Assembly (NCBI RefSeq): GCF_001179945.1
Contig: NZ_CVSG01000075.1
Coordinates: 1-64,000, forward strand
Direction of reading: 5' to 3'
DNA from: Candidatus Pelagibacter communis
GTDB taxonomy: Bacteria; Pseudomonadota; Alphaproteobacteria; Pelagibacterales; Pelagibacteraceae
DNA length: 64,000 bases
Made by a program: the position numbers and the translations under genes. Below, one piece after another: positions 8,647 through 18,977 of this stretch. Within the stretch, counting starts at the first letter, position 1; each line of letters starts with the position of its first letter. A model generated the notes under the pieces. It had not been told where the DNA came from, ran no database searches, and worked only from the letters and a program-made list of their open reading frames with translations.

Positions 8647-9637
8647 AAGTACATTTTGTGATTTTGAAGAATTATCTTTAATATATTCAAATTTTAGGAA
8701 TAAATTAGATAAGCTTAAAAGAAAATCATATTTAGTAGCTATTTCTGGAGGACCTGACAGTTTAGCACTTGCAGCTTTATCTAAAGCTTACAGCTTTGAA
8801 AAAAAGACAATCTTTTATTATGTTTTGGTTAATCACAATATAAGATCTAAATCATCAAAAGAAGCTGAACAAGTAAAAGCATTATTGAAAAATTACGATA
8901 TTAGGCTAAACGTTTTAAAAAATAATTTTGTAATAAAAAAAAATATTCAAGCTCAAGCCAGAAAAGTAAGATATGAAATGCTCAATACTTATTGTATAAA
9001 AAAAAATATTAAAACTATCCTCACGGGCCATAACTTAGATGATCAAGTAGAAACATTTTTTATTAGACTTTCAAGAGGAAGTGGTTTGACAGGATTATCT
9101 GCAATGAAACCCTTGACTAAACTAGACAAAAAAATTGAATTATATCGACCATTACTAGACGTAAAAAAAAATTCTTTAATAAAAATTTCAAAAAAAATAT
9201 TCAAAAAATATATTATTGATCCATCAAATAAAGATACTAAGTTTCTAAGGACAAAAATAAGAAATCTAAAAAGACCTTTGATGAAAAGTGGAATTAACTA
9301 CGATCAAATTATAAAATCAATAAATAACTTGGCATCAAGTAGAGAAGTTCTAGATCAATATTTAGAAGAAATTTTTAAAGATTTAATTAAAGTATCAAAA
9401 AAACAAATATTAATTGACTACAAACAATTTAAAAAACTTAATTTAGAAGTAAAAATGCAAGTGATTCATAAATGTATTAAGGTTTTGAAGAAAAATTACT
9501 ATAATCTTCGATCAAAAAAAGTAAATTTTCTTTTAAGCACTATTGAAAAACAAAGCTTTAAAAAAGCAACTCTTGGGGGTTGTTTATTTTTTAAAAAAAA
9601 AGACGATTTATGCGTGATTGTTGAAAAAAGTGTCTAA
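8615..9637 (+). CDS. tilS: tRNA(Ile)-lysidine synthase TilS
   Basis: TilS converts the wobble C of tRNA-Ile(CAU) to lysidine, making it read AUA; AUA is heavily used in this AT-rich genome. The PP-loop AISGGPDSLAL is at residues ~42-52, followed by VNHNIRSKSSKEAEQV, ILTGHNLDDQVETFFIRLSR and GSGLTGLSAMKP, all typical of the N-type ATP pyrophosphatase domain. At 340 residues it is shorter than E. coli TilS (432), so the C-terminal tRNA-binding region is reduced. The start overlaps cpoB by 32 bases; a later start is possible because the first ~35 residues are not conserved. Confidence 0.92.
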   Translation: MSKKNSSVILKSTFCDFEELSLIYSNFRNKLDKLKRKSYLVAISGGPDSLALAALSKAYSFEKKTIFYYVLVNHNIRSKSSKEAEQVKALLKNYDIRLNVLKNNFVIKKNIQAQARKVRYEMLNTYCIKKNIKTILTGHNLDDQVETFFIRLSRGSGLTGLSAMKPLTKLDKKIELYRPLLDVKKNSLIKISKKIFKKYIIDPSNKDTKFLRTKIRNLKRPLMKSGINYDQIIKSINNLASSREVLDQYLEEIFKDLIKVSKKQILIDYKQFKKLNLEVKMQVIHKCIKVLKKNYYNLRSKKVNFLLSTIEKQSFKKATLGGCLFFKKKDDLCVIVEKSV

Positions 9638-9666
9638 ATACTAAAAAAAGGACATAATTTGTCTTA

Positions 9667-9696
9667 TTTACAACTTGATTATTTTTAAAATATACT
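9667..9696 (+). promoter_or_regulatory. Putative sigma-70 promoter for ftsH
   Basis: TTTACA (9667-9672) and TATACT (9691-9696) each match 5 of 6 consensus positions with an 18-base spacer, 33 bases before the ftsH ATG, in the only gap of this segment (92 bases). In an AT-rich genome such matches occur by chance, so confidence is moderate. ftsH is often also under RpoH control, but I see no clear heat-shock promoter. Confidence 0.4.
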
Positions 9697-9729
9697 TGTT
9701 TAATTCAATTTAATGATTATTTAAGAGTT

Positions 9730-11625
9730 ATGAATGTAAAAAATTTAGTCATGTGGATCATAATTGTCCTACTTTCCGTAGGCCTATTCAATATGTTTCA
9801 AGATCCTAGTAAAATGAATTCTGAAAAAAACTCTTTAGCATTTTCTAATTTCCTGAATGAGGTTGAGGCAGGAAGAGTTGTAGAAGTTCAAATACAAGGA
9901 AATAATATCTCTGGAGTTTTAGCTGATGGTAAAACTTTTAAAACTTTTTCTCCAAACTACCCGGAACTAGTTGATAAACTTTCGTCAAAAGGAGTGAGTA
10001 TAATTGCATCACCACAAGAAGATAAAATGCCTTCACTTCTAGGTATCTTATTATCATGGTTTCCAATGCTTTTACTAATCGGTGTTTGGATATTTTTCAT
10101 GCGTCAAATGCAAGGAGGCAAAGGCGGCGCGATGGGATTTGGAAGATCTAAAGCTAAATTACTTAACCAGGCTCAAGGAAAAGTAACATTCAATGATGTT
10201 GCTGGTGTCGAAGAGGCTAAAGAGGAAGTTGAGGAGATAGTTGAATTTTTAAAAGATCCTAAAAAATTTAGTCGATTAGGTGGCAAAATACCGAAGGGCG
10301 CTCTTTTAATTGGTCCTCCTGGAACAGGTAAAACTCTTTTGGCAAAAGCTATTGCAGGTGAAGCTAATGTTCCATTCTTTTCTATATCTGGCTCTGACTT
10401 TGTTGAAATGTTTGTTGGAGTAGGAGCTTCAAGAGTAAGAGATATGTTTGAGCAAGGAAAAAAACATTCGCCATGTATTATATTTATTGATGAGATTGAT
10501 GCCGTAGGCAGAAGTAGAGGTGCGGGTTTAGGGGGAGGAAATGATGAGCGAGAGCAAACTCTTAACCAACTACTTGTTGAAATGGATGGTTTCGATACTA
10601 ATGAAGGAATAATTCTAATAGCTGCAACTAACAGGCCAGATGTTCTAGATCCAGCTTTATTAAGACCAGGAAGATTTGACAGACAGGTCGTAGTTGGAAA
10701 CCCGGATATTATTGGTAGAGAAGCGATTTTAAAAGTTCACGTAAAAAAAATTAATACTGGCCCAGATGTAAAGCTTAGAACTATTGCAAGGGGCACACCA
10801 GGTTTTTCAGGAGCAGATCTAGCTAACTTAATTAATGAGTCTGCATTACTTGCTGCAAGAAAAAATAAAAGAGTTGTAACTATGTCGGATATAGAGGAGG
10901 CTAAAGATAAAGTTATGATGGGGGCAGAAAGAAGGTCTATGGTAATGTCTGAAGATGAGAAAAAATTAACAGCTTATCATGAAGGCGGTCATGCAATTGT
11001 TGCTTTGAATGAGAGCGCTTCTGATCCTATACACAAAGCTACAATTATTCCAAGAGGAAGAGCTTTAGGTATGGTTATGAGATTACCTGAAAGGGATCAA
11101 TTGTCAGTGACAAGAGAAAAAATGCATGCTGATATTGCAGTTGCAATGGGTGGCAGAATAGCTGAAGAAATAATTTTTGGTCATGATAAAGTTACTTCAG
11201 GAGCTTCCTCTGACATTGATATGGTAACAAAAATGGCAAAAAATATGGTGACCAAATACGGAATGAGTACGGAGCTAGGTACAATAGCATATGGTGAAAA
11301 TGAGGAGGAGGTCTTTTTAGGAAGATCTGTAACTAAACAACAAAATATGTCTGAGGATACTGCAAAAAAAATAGATATAGAAGTAAAGAAAATAGTTGAT
11401 AAAGGTTACGAAAGAGCAAGAAAAATTCTAACAGATAAAATTGACGATTTGCACAAAATTGCAAAAGCATTATTAATTTACGAAACTTTGTCTGGTGATG
11501 AAATTAGAGACTTAATATTGAAGAATATCAAACCTACTAGATCGTTTAAAGAAGAAGAAAACGATAATGGAAAATCTTCCTCAGCTCTTGGTTCATTGGG
11601 ATTAAAGCCAAAACCTGCAATCTAA
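9730..11625 (+). CDS. ftsH: ATP-dependent zinc metalloprotease FtsH
   Basis: This membrane-anchored AAA+ protease degrades unassembled membrane proteins and regulators such as RpoH. The 631 residues have two N-terminal spans (~6-22 and ~102-123) flanking a periplasmic domain, Walker A GPPGTGKT (195-202), Walker B IIFIDEID (250-257), the SRH segment with [20 protein letters not shown] (~301-320), and the zinc protease motif HEGGH (417-421). Length is normal. A likely promoter lies just upstream. Four bases after the stop comes folP, so ftsH-folP-glmM-thiD-purA may be transcribed together. Confidence 0.97.
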   Translation: MNVKNLVMWIIIVLLSVGLFNMFQDPSKMNSEKNSLAFSNFLNEVEAGRVVEVQIQGNNISGVLADGKTFKTFSPNYPELVDKLSSKGVSIIASPQEDKMPSLLGILLSWFPMLLLIGVWIFFMRQMQGGKGGAMGFGRSKAKLLNQAQGKVTFNDVAGVEEAKEEVEEIVEFLKDPKKFSRLGGKIPKGALLIGPPGTGKTLLAKAIAGEANVPFFSISGSDFVEMFVGVGASRVRDMFEQGKKHSPCIIFIDEIDAVGRSRGAGLGGGNDEREQTLNQLLVEMDGFDTNEGIILIAATNRPDVLDPALLRPGRFDRQVVVGNPDIIGREAILKVHVKKINTGPDVKLRTIARGTPGFSGADLANLINESALLAARKNKRVVTMSDIEEAKDKVMMGAERRSMVMSEDEKKLTAYHEGGHAIVALNESASDPIHKATIIPRGRALGMVMRLPERDQLSVTREKMHADIAVAMGGRIAEEIIFGHDKVTSGASSDIDMVTKMAKNMVTKYGMSTELGTIAYGENEEEVFLGRSVTKQQNMSEDTAKKIDIEVKKIVDKGYERARKILTDKIDDLHKIAKALLIYETLSGDEIRDLILKNIKPTRSFKEEENDNGKSSSALGSLGLKPKPAI

Positions 11626-11629
11626 ATAG

Positions 11630-12694
11630 ATGATAAAATATTACACAAGGGCGTGTAATTTTTTTTACGGCAAACAAGCAAAAAAACTAATTAAAAACAA
11701 GACTGCATTACCTCTATGTGGCAGTAATAAAATAGCATTTACCTCTCTTGAAATTTTTACAAGAAGAAAAAAAAAAATTGAAAGTAAGTATATAAATATT
11801 AAAGATATCAGACTCCTCAATAAAAATGAAAAAAAAAAAATTAATTTAGATATCAAAAAAATTATATCAAAACGTAAAAATTTTTTAAAGTATATTGATT
11901 TTTCTAAACCTACGATAATGGGAATTTTGAACTTAACACCAGATAGTTTTTCTGATGGAGGAAAATTCAATAAAGAAAGTAAATCTTTTGAACATATTAC
12001 CCAGATGATCAAAAGTGGGGCTGAAATAATTGATATTGGAGGAGAATCCACCAGACCTGGTTCAAAAGATATAAGTTTAAAAAATGAGTTTATAAGAATT
12101 GAAAGAGTTTTAAAAAAATTTAAAAAAAAATACAAAAAAATTTGCTTATCACTAGACACTAGAAAATCAGAGATTATGAGATACAGCTTAAACTACGGAG
12201 TAGATTTATTAAATGATGTATCAGGTTTTAGCTATGATCAAAATTCTATAAATATGAGTAAAAAAAAAAATGTATCAAAAGTTCTTCATCACATGCAAGG
12301 GACACCCAATACAATGCAAATAAAACCTAATTATAAAAATGTTTTATTAGATATTTATGATTTTTTTGAGGAAAGTATTAAAAATAAATTTTCTGATAGA
12401 AAAATAATCTTAGATCCCGGCATAGGTTTTGGTAAAACTTTGAAACATAATTTGACTTTAATCTCTAAAATATCTTTGTTTCATAGCCTTGGACTTCCAA
12501 TTTTAATTGGGACGTCTAGAAAAAAATTTATTAACCTAATAGCAGATTCATATGATAGTAAAGAGAGAATCGGGGGAACAGTGGCATCGGTTTTATATCT
12601 GTTATCCCAAGGGGTTCAAATTTTTAGGGTTCATAATGTGCTAGAAATCAAACAAGGAATATTAGTTTTTAATAAAATATTATTTGATAAATGA
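11630..12694 (+). CDS. folP: Dihydropteroate synthase with N-terminal extension
   Basis: It condenses 7,8-dihydropterin pyrophosphate with p-aminobenzoate in folate synthesis. The catalytic TIM barrel starts near residue 93, with GILNLTPDSFSDGG (98-111), DIGGESTRPGS (135-145), a central SLDTRKSEIM, DVSGFS and a late IGTSRKKFI. The ~90-residue extension before it is not in E. coli FolP; its ACNFFYGKQAKKLIKN and ALPLCGSNKIAFTSLEIFTR segments look like a real small domain also found, as far as I recall, in other alphaproteobacterial FolP proteins. The stop overlaps the glmM start by four bases (ATGA). Confidence 0.92.
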   Translation: MIKYYTRACNFFYGKQAKKLIKNKTALPLCGSNKIAFTSLEIFTRRKKKIESKYINIKDIRLLNKNEKKKINLDIKKIISKRKNFLKYIDFSKPTIMGILNLTPDSFSDGGKFNKESKSFEHITQMIKSGAEIIDIGGESTRPGSKDISLKNEFIRIERVLKKFKKKYKKICLSLDTRKSEIMRYSLNYGVDLLNDVSGFSYDQNSINMSKKKNVSKVLHHMQGTPNTMQIKPNYKNVLLDIYDFFEESIKNKFSDRKIILDPGIGFGKTLKHNLTLISKISLFHSLGLPILIGTSRKKFINLIADSYDSKERIGGTVASVLYLLSQGVQIFRVHNVLEIKQGILVFNKILFDK

Positions 12695-14025
12695 AAAATA
12701 AATATTTTGGTACAGATGGGATTAGAGGAACAGTTAACCAAGGAAACATAACCGGAGAGAAATTCTTTAAATTTGGATTAGCATCTGGTACGTATTTTAA
12801 GAATCAAAAAAAAAATAAGCAGATAGCAGTAATAGCTAAAGATACAAGACTGTCAGGATACACTTTAGAGCCAGCACTTGTATCGGGCCTTGTCTCTGGA
12901 GGCATGCATGTTTTTACACTTGGTCCTCTTCCAACTAATGGTCTCGCAATGTTAACTAAATCTATGAGAGCTAATATGGGAATTATGATTACAGCTTCAC
13001 ATAATCCTTATCATGACAATGGCTTAAAATTATTTGGACCAGATGGGATGAAATTATCGGATAAGATAGAAAAGAAAATTGAAAAGTTAATAGACGCTAA
13101 AAATACAAAACAACTTACTAACCCAAAGTCTCTTGGTAGGGTAAAACGATTAGAGGATGGAAACGAAAGATATATCAAAATATTAAAAAGTAATTTTCCC
13201 AAAAATTTTAATTTAAAGGGTACTAAAATTGTTTTAGATTGTGCCAATGGAGCCTGTTATAAAGCCGCTCCAAAGTTACTAAGGGAATTAGGTGCGAAAG
13301 TTATAACTCTTGGTGTGAAACCTAACGGGTTAAATATAAATTATAAATGCGGATCAACTTATCCTGCTAAAATTAAATTTTTTGTAAAAAAATATAAAGC
13401 AAACGTTGGCATTTCTTTTGATGGTGATGCTGATAGAATTATAATGTGTGACGAAAATGGGAAGGTTATAGATGGAGACCAAATTATTGCGATGCTTGCT
13501 AGACGATGGAAATCTAAAAAAATTTTAAAAGGTGGTGTAATTGGAACTCTAATGTCAAATTATGGTTTAGAACAATTTTTAAAAAAAGAACATATAAAAT
13601 TTTTTAGAACAAAAGTTGGAGATAGATATGTCAAAGAGAAGATGAAAAAATTAAATTTTAATTTAGGTGGAGAACAATCTGGACATATAATTTTAGGAAA
13701 ATTTGCTACTACAGGAGATGGATTATTAGTAGCATTAGAAGTATTATTTTCTTTAAGAAAAGGAATTAAAGCAAGTAAATTGTTAAATGTTTTCAAACCT
13801 TTGCCACAAATACTAAAAAATATAGAGGTCCGAGATAAGAATATTATTAATAGTTTTAAATGTAGAGAGGCTATTAGATTAGCAAATAAGCAGATGGGAA
13901 ATAATGGTAGAATATTAGTAAGAAAATCTGGAACAGAACCAAAAATAAGAATTATGGCAGAGTCTTATAATAAAAGTTTAATTGTTAAATGTATCCAAAA
14001 AATTAAAAAATCAATAATAAATTGA
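12691..14025 (+). CDS. glmM: Phosphoglucosamine mutase
   Basis: GlmM interconverts glucosamine-6-phosphate and glucosamine-1-phosphate for UDP-GlcNAc, and so for peptidoglycan and lipid A. The 444 residues show the N-terminal KYFGTDGIRGTVN, the phosphoserine loop TASHNP (101-106, Ser103), the magnesium loop DGDADR (244-249), and the C-terminal phosphate-binding RKSGTEPKIRIM (~411-422). Length is normal. It is coupled to folP by ATGA overlap and to thiD by a TTGA overlap. The ftsH-folP-glmM order is widely conserved. Confidence 0.96.
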   Translation: MKNKYFGTDGIRGTVNQGNITGEKFFKFGLASGTYFKNQKKNKQIAVIAKDTRLSGYTLEPALVSGLVSGGMHVFTLGPLPTNGLAMLTKSMRANMGIMITASHNPYHDNGLKLFGPDGMKLSDKIEKKIEKLIDAKNTKQLTNPKSLGRVKRLEDGNERYIKILKSNFPKNFNLKGTKIVLDCANGACYKAAPKLLRELGAKVITLGVKPNGLNINYKCGSTYPAKIKFFVKKYKANVGISFDGDADRIIMCDENGKVIDGDQIIAMLARRWKSKKILKGGVIGTLMSNYGLEQFLKKEHIKFFRTKVGDRYVKEKMKKLNFNLGGEQSGHIILGKFATTGDGLLVALEVLFSLRKGIKASKLLNVFKPLPQILKNIEVRDKNIINSFKCREAIRLANKQMGNNGRILVRKSGTEPKIRIMAESYNKSLIVKCIQKIKKSIIN

Positions 14026-14834
14026 AACTAAAATCTAAAATTTTAATAATTGCTGGATCAGACTCATCTGGCGGGGCAGGAATACAAGCTGATATTAAAA
14101 CAATTACATCTTTAGGAGGTTATGCAATGACTGCAATAACTGCTATTACTTCACAGAATACTACTGGAGTAAAATCAGTTTTACCTATTCCCCATAAAGA
14201 GATCGAAAAACAAATTTTATTCTCATGCAAAGATATAGCTCCGAATGCAGTCAAAATCGGAATGCTTCACTCATCAAAAGTCATCTTGTCAGTTGTGAAG
14301 GCAATAAAAAAAATAAAAACAAAAAAAATTATACTAGATCCAGTGATGGTAGCAAAAGGTGGAGCTAAGTTAATAAATCAAAGAGCAATTACAACTTTAA
14401 GAGATAAATTATTAGAAAAAACATTTTTAATTACACCTAATATACCTGAAGCTGAGGAATTAACTAAAATTACAATAAAAAATGTTGATGATATGATCTA
14501 TTCTGCTAACAAACTTTTAGATATGGGGGCAAAAAACGTACTTTTGAAGGGTGGCCATAAAAATTCAAAATATATAAATGATATTTTCTTAAATAAAAAA
14601 GATTTAAAAATTTTTAAAAATAAAAAAATTAAAACAAAGAACACACACGGAACTGGATGTACGTTATCAAGTGCGATTACAACATTCTTATCTTGTGGAA
14701 AACCTATAATAAAATCCTGTGAGTTAGGCATTAAATATGTTAATCACGCCATAGGATCTAGCCCTAAATATGGTAGAGGTCATGGTCCTATAAACCATCT
14801 AAATTCAATTGAATTAAAAAAAGAGTTTAAATAA
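14022..14834 (+). CDS. thiD: Hydroxymethylpyrimidine/phosphomethylpyrimidine kinase
   Basis: ThiD phosphorylates HMP twice to give HMP-pyrophosphate, the pyrimidine half of thiamine. The ribokinase-fold signature is present: [19 protein letters not shown] at the N-terminus, [13 protein letters not shown] in the middle and the anion-hole motif [13 protein letters not shown] near residue 210. The start is TTG at 14022, overlapping the glmM stop (TTGA). SAR11 isolates are reported to lack thiC and to need exogenous HMP or a related pyrimidine, in which case ThiD would serve salvage; no other thiamine gene is in this window. Confidence 0.94.
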   Translation: MKLKSKILIIAGSDSSGGAGIQADIKTITSLGGYAMTAITAITSQNTTGVKSVLPIPHKEIEKQILFSCKDIAPNAVKIGMLHSSKVILSVVKAIKKIKTKKIILDPVMVAKGGAKLINQRAITTLRDKLLEKTFLITPNIPEAEELTKITIKNVDDMIYSANKLLDMGAKNVLLKGGHKNSKYINDIFLNKKDLKIFKNKKIKTKNTHGTGCTLSSAITTFLSCGKPIIKSCELGIKYVNHAIGSSPKYGRGHGPINHLNSIELKKEFK

Positions 14835-16126
14835 TGAAAAATGTAATTGTAGTTGGTTCTCAATGGGGAGATGAAGGAAAAGGAAAAATAGTTGATTGGC
14901 TTTCTAGTGAGGCCGATGTTGTTGTCCGCTTTCAAGGAGGGCACAACGCAGGGCATACATTAGTTATTGATAAAAAAGTTTTTAAATTAAGACTTTTACC
15001 ATCTGGAATTGTTAGAGAAAAAAAAATTTCAATTTTAGGTAATGGCGTTGTAATTGATCCGTGGGCATTGTTGGATGAGATTAAGGAAATTAAAAATAAA
15101 GGTATTAGTGTGACGGATGAAAATTTTATGATCTCTGAGTCCGCATCTTTAATTCTTCCATTTCATCAAGAAATGGATGAAATTAGAGAAGATATAGCTG
15201 GAAAAAGCAAAATCGGGACCACAAGAAGAGGGATAGGACCTTGCTATGAGGACAAAGTAGGAAGAAGATCAATACGAGTTATGGACTTAAGATCAGAGAG
15301 CAATCTTGATAATAGACTAAAAAATGTTCTTGCTCATCACAATGCAGTTAGAAAAGGATTAAATAAAAAGATTTATAAAAAAGATGAATTAAAAAAAAAG
15401 CTTCTTAAGATTGCTCCACAGATACTAAAGTACGCTAAACCTGTATGGTTAGAGTTAGACAAGTTCATTAAAAATCGAAAAAAAATTCTATTTGAGGGTG
15501 CGCAAGGAATTCTTCTTGATGTGGATCATGGAACGTACCCCTATGTAACTTCTTCAAATACAGTTCCGTCAATGGCATCAACAGGAACTGGTTTAGGCCC
15601 TGATAAATTAAATTACATTTTAGGAATTACAAAGGCTTATACAACTCGAGTTGGAAGTGGCCCTTTTCCTACTGAATTAAATAATAAAATCGGAGAGAGT
15701 TTAGGAAAAAAAGGTAAAGAATTTGGAACTGTCACGGCACGGAAAAGAAGATGCGGCTGGTTTGATGGAGTTTTGGTAAGGCAGACAATTAAGATTTCAG
15801 GAATTAATGGTATAGCTTTAACAAAATTAGATGTGTTAGATGATATGGATGAAATAAAAATTTGTGTACAATACGAACTTAATGGAAAAAAAATAGATTA
15901 TTTACCCTCTGCACCCGAAGACCAATTTAATGTCAGACCTATTTATAAAACTTTTCCAGGATGGAAAACAAAAACTCAAGGAATTAGGCACATGAAAGAC
16001 TTACCTGAGAACGCAAAAAAATATGTTTATGCATTAGAAGATTTTATAGGGGCAAAAATTTCAAGTATTTCAACTAGTCCTGAGAGAGATGATACGATTT
16101 TATTGGAAGATCCTTTTAAAATTTAA
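14834..16126 (+). CDS. purA: Adenylosuccinate synthetase
   Basis: PurA makes adenylosuccinate from IMP, GTP and aspartate, the first committed AMP step. The 430 residues show [16 protein letters not shown] at the N-terminus (GDEGKGK at 12-18; catalytic Asp13), [10 protein letters not shown] with His41, the [13 protein letters not shown] segment, [20 protein letters not shown], and a C-terminal [12 protein letters not shown]. Length is typical. It starts one base before the thiD stop ends. The 3' end overlaps the convergent rpoH by four bases. Confidence 0.97.
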   Translation: MKNVIVVGSQWGDEGKGKIVDWLSSEADVVVRFQGGHNAGHTLVIDKKVFKLRLLPSGIVREKKISILGNGVVIDPWALLDEIKEIKNKGISVTDENFMISESASLILPFHQEMDEIREDIAGKSKIGTTRRGIGPCYEDKVGRRSIRVMDLRSESNLDNRLKNVLAHHNAVRKGLNKKIYKKDELKKKLLKIAPQILKYAKPVWLELDKFIKNRKKILFEGAQGILLDVDHGTYPYVTSSNTVPSMASTGTGLGPDKLNYILGITKAYTTRVGSGPFPTELNNKIGESLGKKGKEFGTVTARKRRCGWFDGVLVRQTIKISGINGIALTKLDVLDDMDEIKICVQYELNGKKIDYLPSAPEDQFNVRPIYKTFPGWKTKTQGIRHMKDLPENAKKYVYALEDFIGAKISSISTSPERDDTILLEDPFKI

Positions 16127-17019
16127 TTATTTGTTAGTAGATTTTTTGATTTACTAGCATTTATCATCGATTTTTGAAGCTTTTCAAAAGCTTTAGTTTC
16201 TATTTGTCTGATTCTTTCTCTGCTTATTTTATATTTTTTACTTAAATCTTCAAGAGTTGAAGGGTTTTCATTTAATCTTCTAGCAATAATAATTTCTTTC
16301 TCTCTCTCATTTAAAATTTTCATAGCACTTTTAAGAAGTTCTTTCTTATCATCATATTCTTGTTGCTGAGAAATTAATAATTCTTGGTCTAAACTTTCAT
16401 CCACAAGCCAATCTTGCCATTCATCTGCCTCACCACTTTTAATCGGTTCATTAAGAGATTTTTCTTGACCCATCATCCTTCTATTCATATTTACAACTTC
16501 TTCAGAATCAACATCCAGCCTTTTTGAAATTTCTTTGACTTGTTCATCACGCAGGTCACCATCTTGACTAGGAGCAATTTGATTTTTTATTTTCTTTAAA
16601 TTAAAAAAAAGTTTTTTTTGTGCAGATGTTGTTCCCATTTTGACTAAACTCCAAGATCGTAATACGTACTCTTGAATTGAAGCTTTTATCCACCACATTG
16701 CATAAGTCGCTAATCTAAACCCCTTGTCAGGATCAAATTTTTTCACTGCTTGCATCAAACCGATATTTCCTTCAGAAATCATTTCATTTACTGGCAAACC
16801 ATATCCCCGATAACCCATAGCAATTTTTGCTACTAATCTGAGATGACTAGTAACAAGTTTATGTGCAGATTGTAAGTTTCCATTTTCCTTCCAATTCTTC
16901 GCGAGCATATATTCTTCCTCGGCATCTAACATTGGAAATTTTTTAATTTGCGCAAGATAGATCGACAATCCTCCCGAAGTAGGGACTGGTAAATTTGATA
17001 ATTGATTTTTGTTACTCAT
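16123..17019 (-). CDS. rpoH: RNA polymerase heat-shock sigma factor RpoH (sigma-32)
   Basis: The 298-residue group-3 sigma factor has region 1.2 ([20 protein letters not shown]), region 2 ([60 protein letters not shown]) and region 4 ([20 protein letters not shown], then the helix-turn-helix [19 protein letters not shown]). The RpoH box-type segment [20 protein letters not shown] (residues 121-140) separates it from RpoD. It directs heat-shock transcription. It lies 30 bases downstream of rluD on the same strand and overlaps purA tail-to-tail. The streamlined SAR11 lineage is known for very few sigma factors, so RpoH may carry broader stress duties. Confidence 0.95.
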   Translation of the reverse strand: MSNKNQLSNLPVPTSGGLSIYLAQIKKFPMLDAEEEYMLAKNWKENGNLQSAHKLVTSHLRLVAKIAMGYRGYGLPVNEMISEGNIGLMQAVKKFDPDKGFRLATYAMWWIKASIQEYVLRSWSLVKMGTTSAQKKLFFNLKKIKNQIAPSQDGDLRDEQVKEISKRLDVDSEEVVNMNRRMMGQEKSLNEPIKSGEADEWQDWLVDESLDQELLISQQQEYDDKKELLKSAMKILNEREKEIIIARRLNENPSTLEDLSKKYKISRERIRQIETKAFEKLQKSMINASKSKNLLTNN

Positions 17020-17049
17020 TCTAAAGATTTATATATTAATTAAATTTTT

Positions 17050-18030
17050 TCAACCAGTATGTTTATTTAAGAAATTCAGCATTTTTTTAAAGTCATTTGG
17101 AAGCGGAGCTTTGAAGCTCATCCATTTTTTTTTTATTGGATGTGAAAATCCTAAGGTTTGAGCATGTAACACTTGACCAGCGATATTTGATAAAATGTTA
17201 AAAAAATCTTTATTAATTTTTTTAAATTTTATATTTTTTTTACCATATTGCTGATCACCTATAATAGAAGTTCCTTTATGTTTTAGATGAACTCTAATTT
17301 GATGAGTTCTTCCGGTTTCTAATTGACACTCAATCAAGCTGATTTTTGGAACTTCTTTAATATTAAATACTTTCAAAGTCTTGTAATTTGTAATTGCTTT
17401 TTTCCCCCTTATTTCACTTACCGTCATAAGTTGTCTATTTTTTTGACTCCTGCAAATTAATGTTTCCACTTTACCAATCAAAGGTCTTATTACTCCCCAA
17501 ATTAAACAATGGTAATTTCTTTTTATTGAATGATCACTAAATTGTTTGCTCAAGTTTGAATGTGAAAAATTATTTTTTGCGATTACCAGTAACCCACTAG
17601 TATCTTTATCAATTCTATGAACTATTCCCGGTCGAATTTTCCCATTTATACTAGACAAGTTATCTTTATATCTATACTTAAGAGCATTAACTAAAGTGTT
17701 TTCAAAATTTCCTACACCAGGATGAACAACTAAACCTTTTGGCTTATCTAAAACTATTATATCATTATCCTCAAATACTATCTTTAAATCCATTTTCTTA
17801 GGAAGGACTTTACTTTCTTTTTTTTCAATAATATTAATTATAATTTTATCATTTACTTTTACTTTAGTTGCAGGTGTTTTCACAATTTTTTTATTAATTT
17901 TTAATTGAGAATTTTCAATTAATTTTTTTACGTAAGTTCTTGTGATGAAGTTGATCTTTTCTGATAAGATAAGATCAACTCTTATATTATGATCTTTTTT
18001 TTCAACTATAAATTTTATTGTTTTATTCAT
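17050..18030 (-). CDS. rluD: Large-subunit rRNA pseudouridine synthase, RluD family
   Basis: The 326 residues comprise an N-terminal S4 RNA-binding domain (residues ~16-62, IRVDLILSEKINFITRTYVK) and the RluA/RluD catalytic domain. The catalytic motif is HRIDKDTSGLLVIAKN (138-153; nucleophile Asp141). LDKPKGLVVHPG and ETGRTHQIRVHLKH are further family signatures. RluD-type enzymes modify helix 69 of 23S rRNA. It is followed by rpoH, a linkage common in alphaproteobacteria. RluC or another family member cannot be excluded from sequence alone, but the S4 domain and the rpoH neighbour favour RluD. Confidence 0.88.
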   Translation of the reverse strand: MNKTIKFIVEKKDHNIRVDLILSEKINFITRTYVKKLIENSQLKINKKIVKTPATKVKVNDKIIINIIEKKESKVLPKKMDLKIVFEDNDIIVLDKPKGLVVHPGVGNFENTLVNALKYRYKDNLSSINGKIRPGIVHRIDKDTSGLLVIAKNNFSHSNLSKQFSDHSIKRNYHCLIWGVIRPLIGKVETLICRSQKNRQLMTVSEIRGKKAITNYKTLKVFNIKEVPKISLIECQLETGRTHQIRVHLKHKGTSIIGDQQYGKKNIKFKKINKDFFNILSNIAGQVLHAQTLGFSHPIKKKWMSFKAPLPNDFKKMLNFLNKHTG

Positions 18031-18054
18031 AAATTAATTTAAATTAGAAATTAT

Positions 18055-18132
18055 GCGCCGGTAGCTTCAACTGGATAGAGCGCCGGATTTCGGCTCCGGA
18101 GGTTATGGGTTCGACTCCTATCCGGCGCACCA
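18055..18132 (+). tRNA. tRNA-Arg (anticodon TCG)
   Basis: A complete cloverleaf can be folded: acceptor stem GCGCCGG (18055-18061) with CCGGCGC (18122-18128), anticodon stem CCGGA/TCCGG with loop TTTCGGC giving anticodon TCG, T arm with GGTTCGACTCC, discriminator A and an encoded CCA (18130-18132). The unmodified anticodon U34 would read CGA and related CGN codons. It lies between the 5' end of rluD and the 3' end of the leftward glycosyltransferase run. Confidence 0.95.
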
Positions 18133-18144
18133 AACCTCTGAAAA

Positions 18145-18960
18145 TTAATTACTTTCAAATTTTTTTTTAATTTCATTAAAAATACCAGAAAATTTTTCCC
18201 ACCTTTTGTCATATTGATGTACTAGCAAATAAGGTTGTTGTAATTCATTTACAAGTCTCAGTTTATTATCAAAGTTTAAATTTTTTAGATAGAACACTGT
18301 TGCAAAAGGACCGCTTTTATTTGAGTAAAATTTTACCGAACTTATCATATTTTTATAGACTAAGTAATTTGCATGACCTTGGTCACACCCTCTTTCTTCG
18401 GGGTCCGTTCTAAAGGTTAAATAATATTTTAATCTTTTCTTATAATTAAATTTTTCAATATTATGATTTATTAAGTTTAAGTATTCCTTAATTTTCTCAT
18501 TTTTTCCTAAAACAGTCCCCGAACAAAGAATAATATTGTTTGCAACACTTAAATATTCTGCATTGCCATAAGTTTTAATTATCCATTTTGAGTTATAAGG
18601 ACAATCTTTTATTTTATAATCTTCTAAAAAAAAGTTTATTTCTCCAGTATAATTATAGTTAAAAGGATCACCTTGAAAATAAACATCTCTACTATCGCTA
18701 AGTAAAATTTTATCGTAGTTTTTATTTTCAAGAAAACTTGAAAATATTTTATATCTTTTAAATTGTATTTTTTTTTTATTTAATGTGGTTGTGATTGTCT
18801 TGCAACTATACTCTTTTAATTTGTACTCTAAATCTTTATCTTTCCCATCAATAATTATACAAATTTCATCAGAATAATATTTTCTTAAGCTTTTTAAAAA
18901 TAAAGAAATCTGTTCAAAATTGTATCCAACTGCAGCTGCTAAAACTAAATTTCTACTCAT
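18145..18960 (-). CDS. Putative glycosyltransferase (GT-A-like fold)
   Basis: The 271-residue protein has no signal peptide or membrane span. It starts with NLVLAAAVGYNFEQISLFLK, a Rossmann-like first strand and helix, and carries the acidic motif LLSDSRDVYFQGDPF (residues 87-100), which resembles the DxD nucleotide-sugar-binding site plus the following VYFQGDP seen in several cytosolic GT-A families. Further polar motifs are RGCDQGHANYLVY (~213-225) and LLVHQYDKRW near the C-terminus. I cannot name the exact family. It is the last gene of a leftward run with two glycan-related neighbours and lies 12 bases from the end of tRNA-Arg. Substrate is unknown. Confidence 0.6.
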   Translation of the reverse strand: MSRNLVLAAAVGYNFEQISLFLKSLRKYYSDEICIIIDGKDKDLEYKLKEYSCKTITTTLNKKKIQFKRYKIFSSFLENKNYDKILLSDSRDVYFQGDPFNYNYTGEINFFLEDYKIKDCPYNSKWIIKTYGNAEYLSVANNIILCSGTVLGKNEKIKEYLNLINHNIEKFNYKKRLKYYLTFRTDPEERGCDQGHANYLVYKNMISSVKFYSNKSGPFATVFYLKNLNFDNKLRLVNELQQPYLLVHQYDKRWEKFSGIFNEIKKKFESN

Positions 18961-18977
18961 TTTTGATATTTAAAATT

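Noticed and set aside
11665-12159. Long antisense open frame (164 codons) opposite folP
   Set aside because: Its Phe/Leu/Ser-rich product is the expected mirror of Lys/Asn/Ile-rich coding sequence, and folP on the other strand has clear family motifs.
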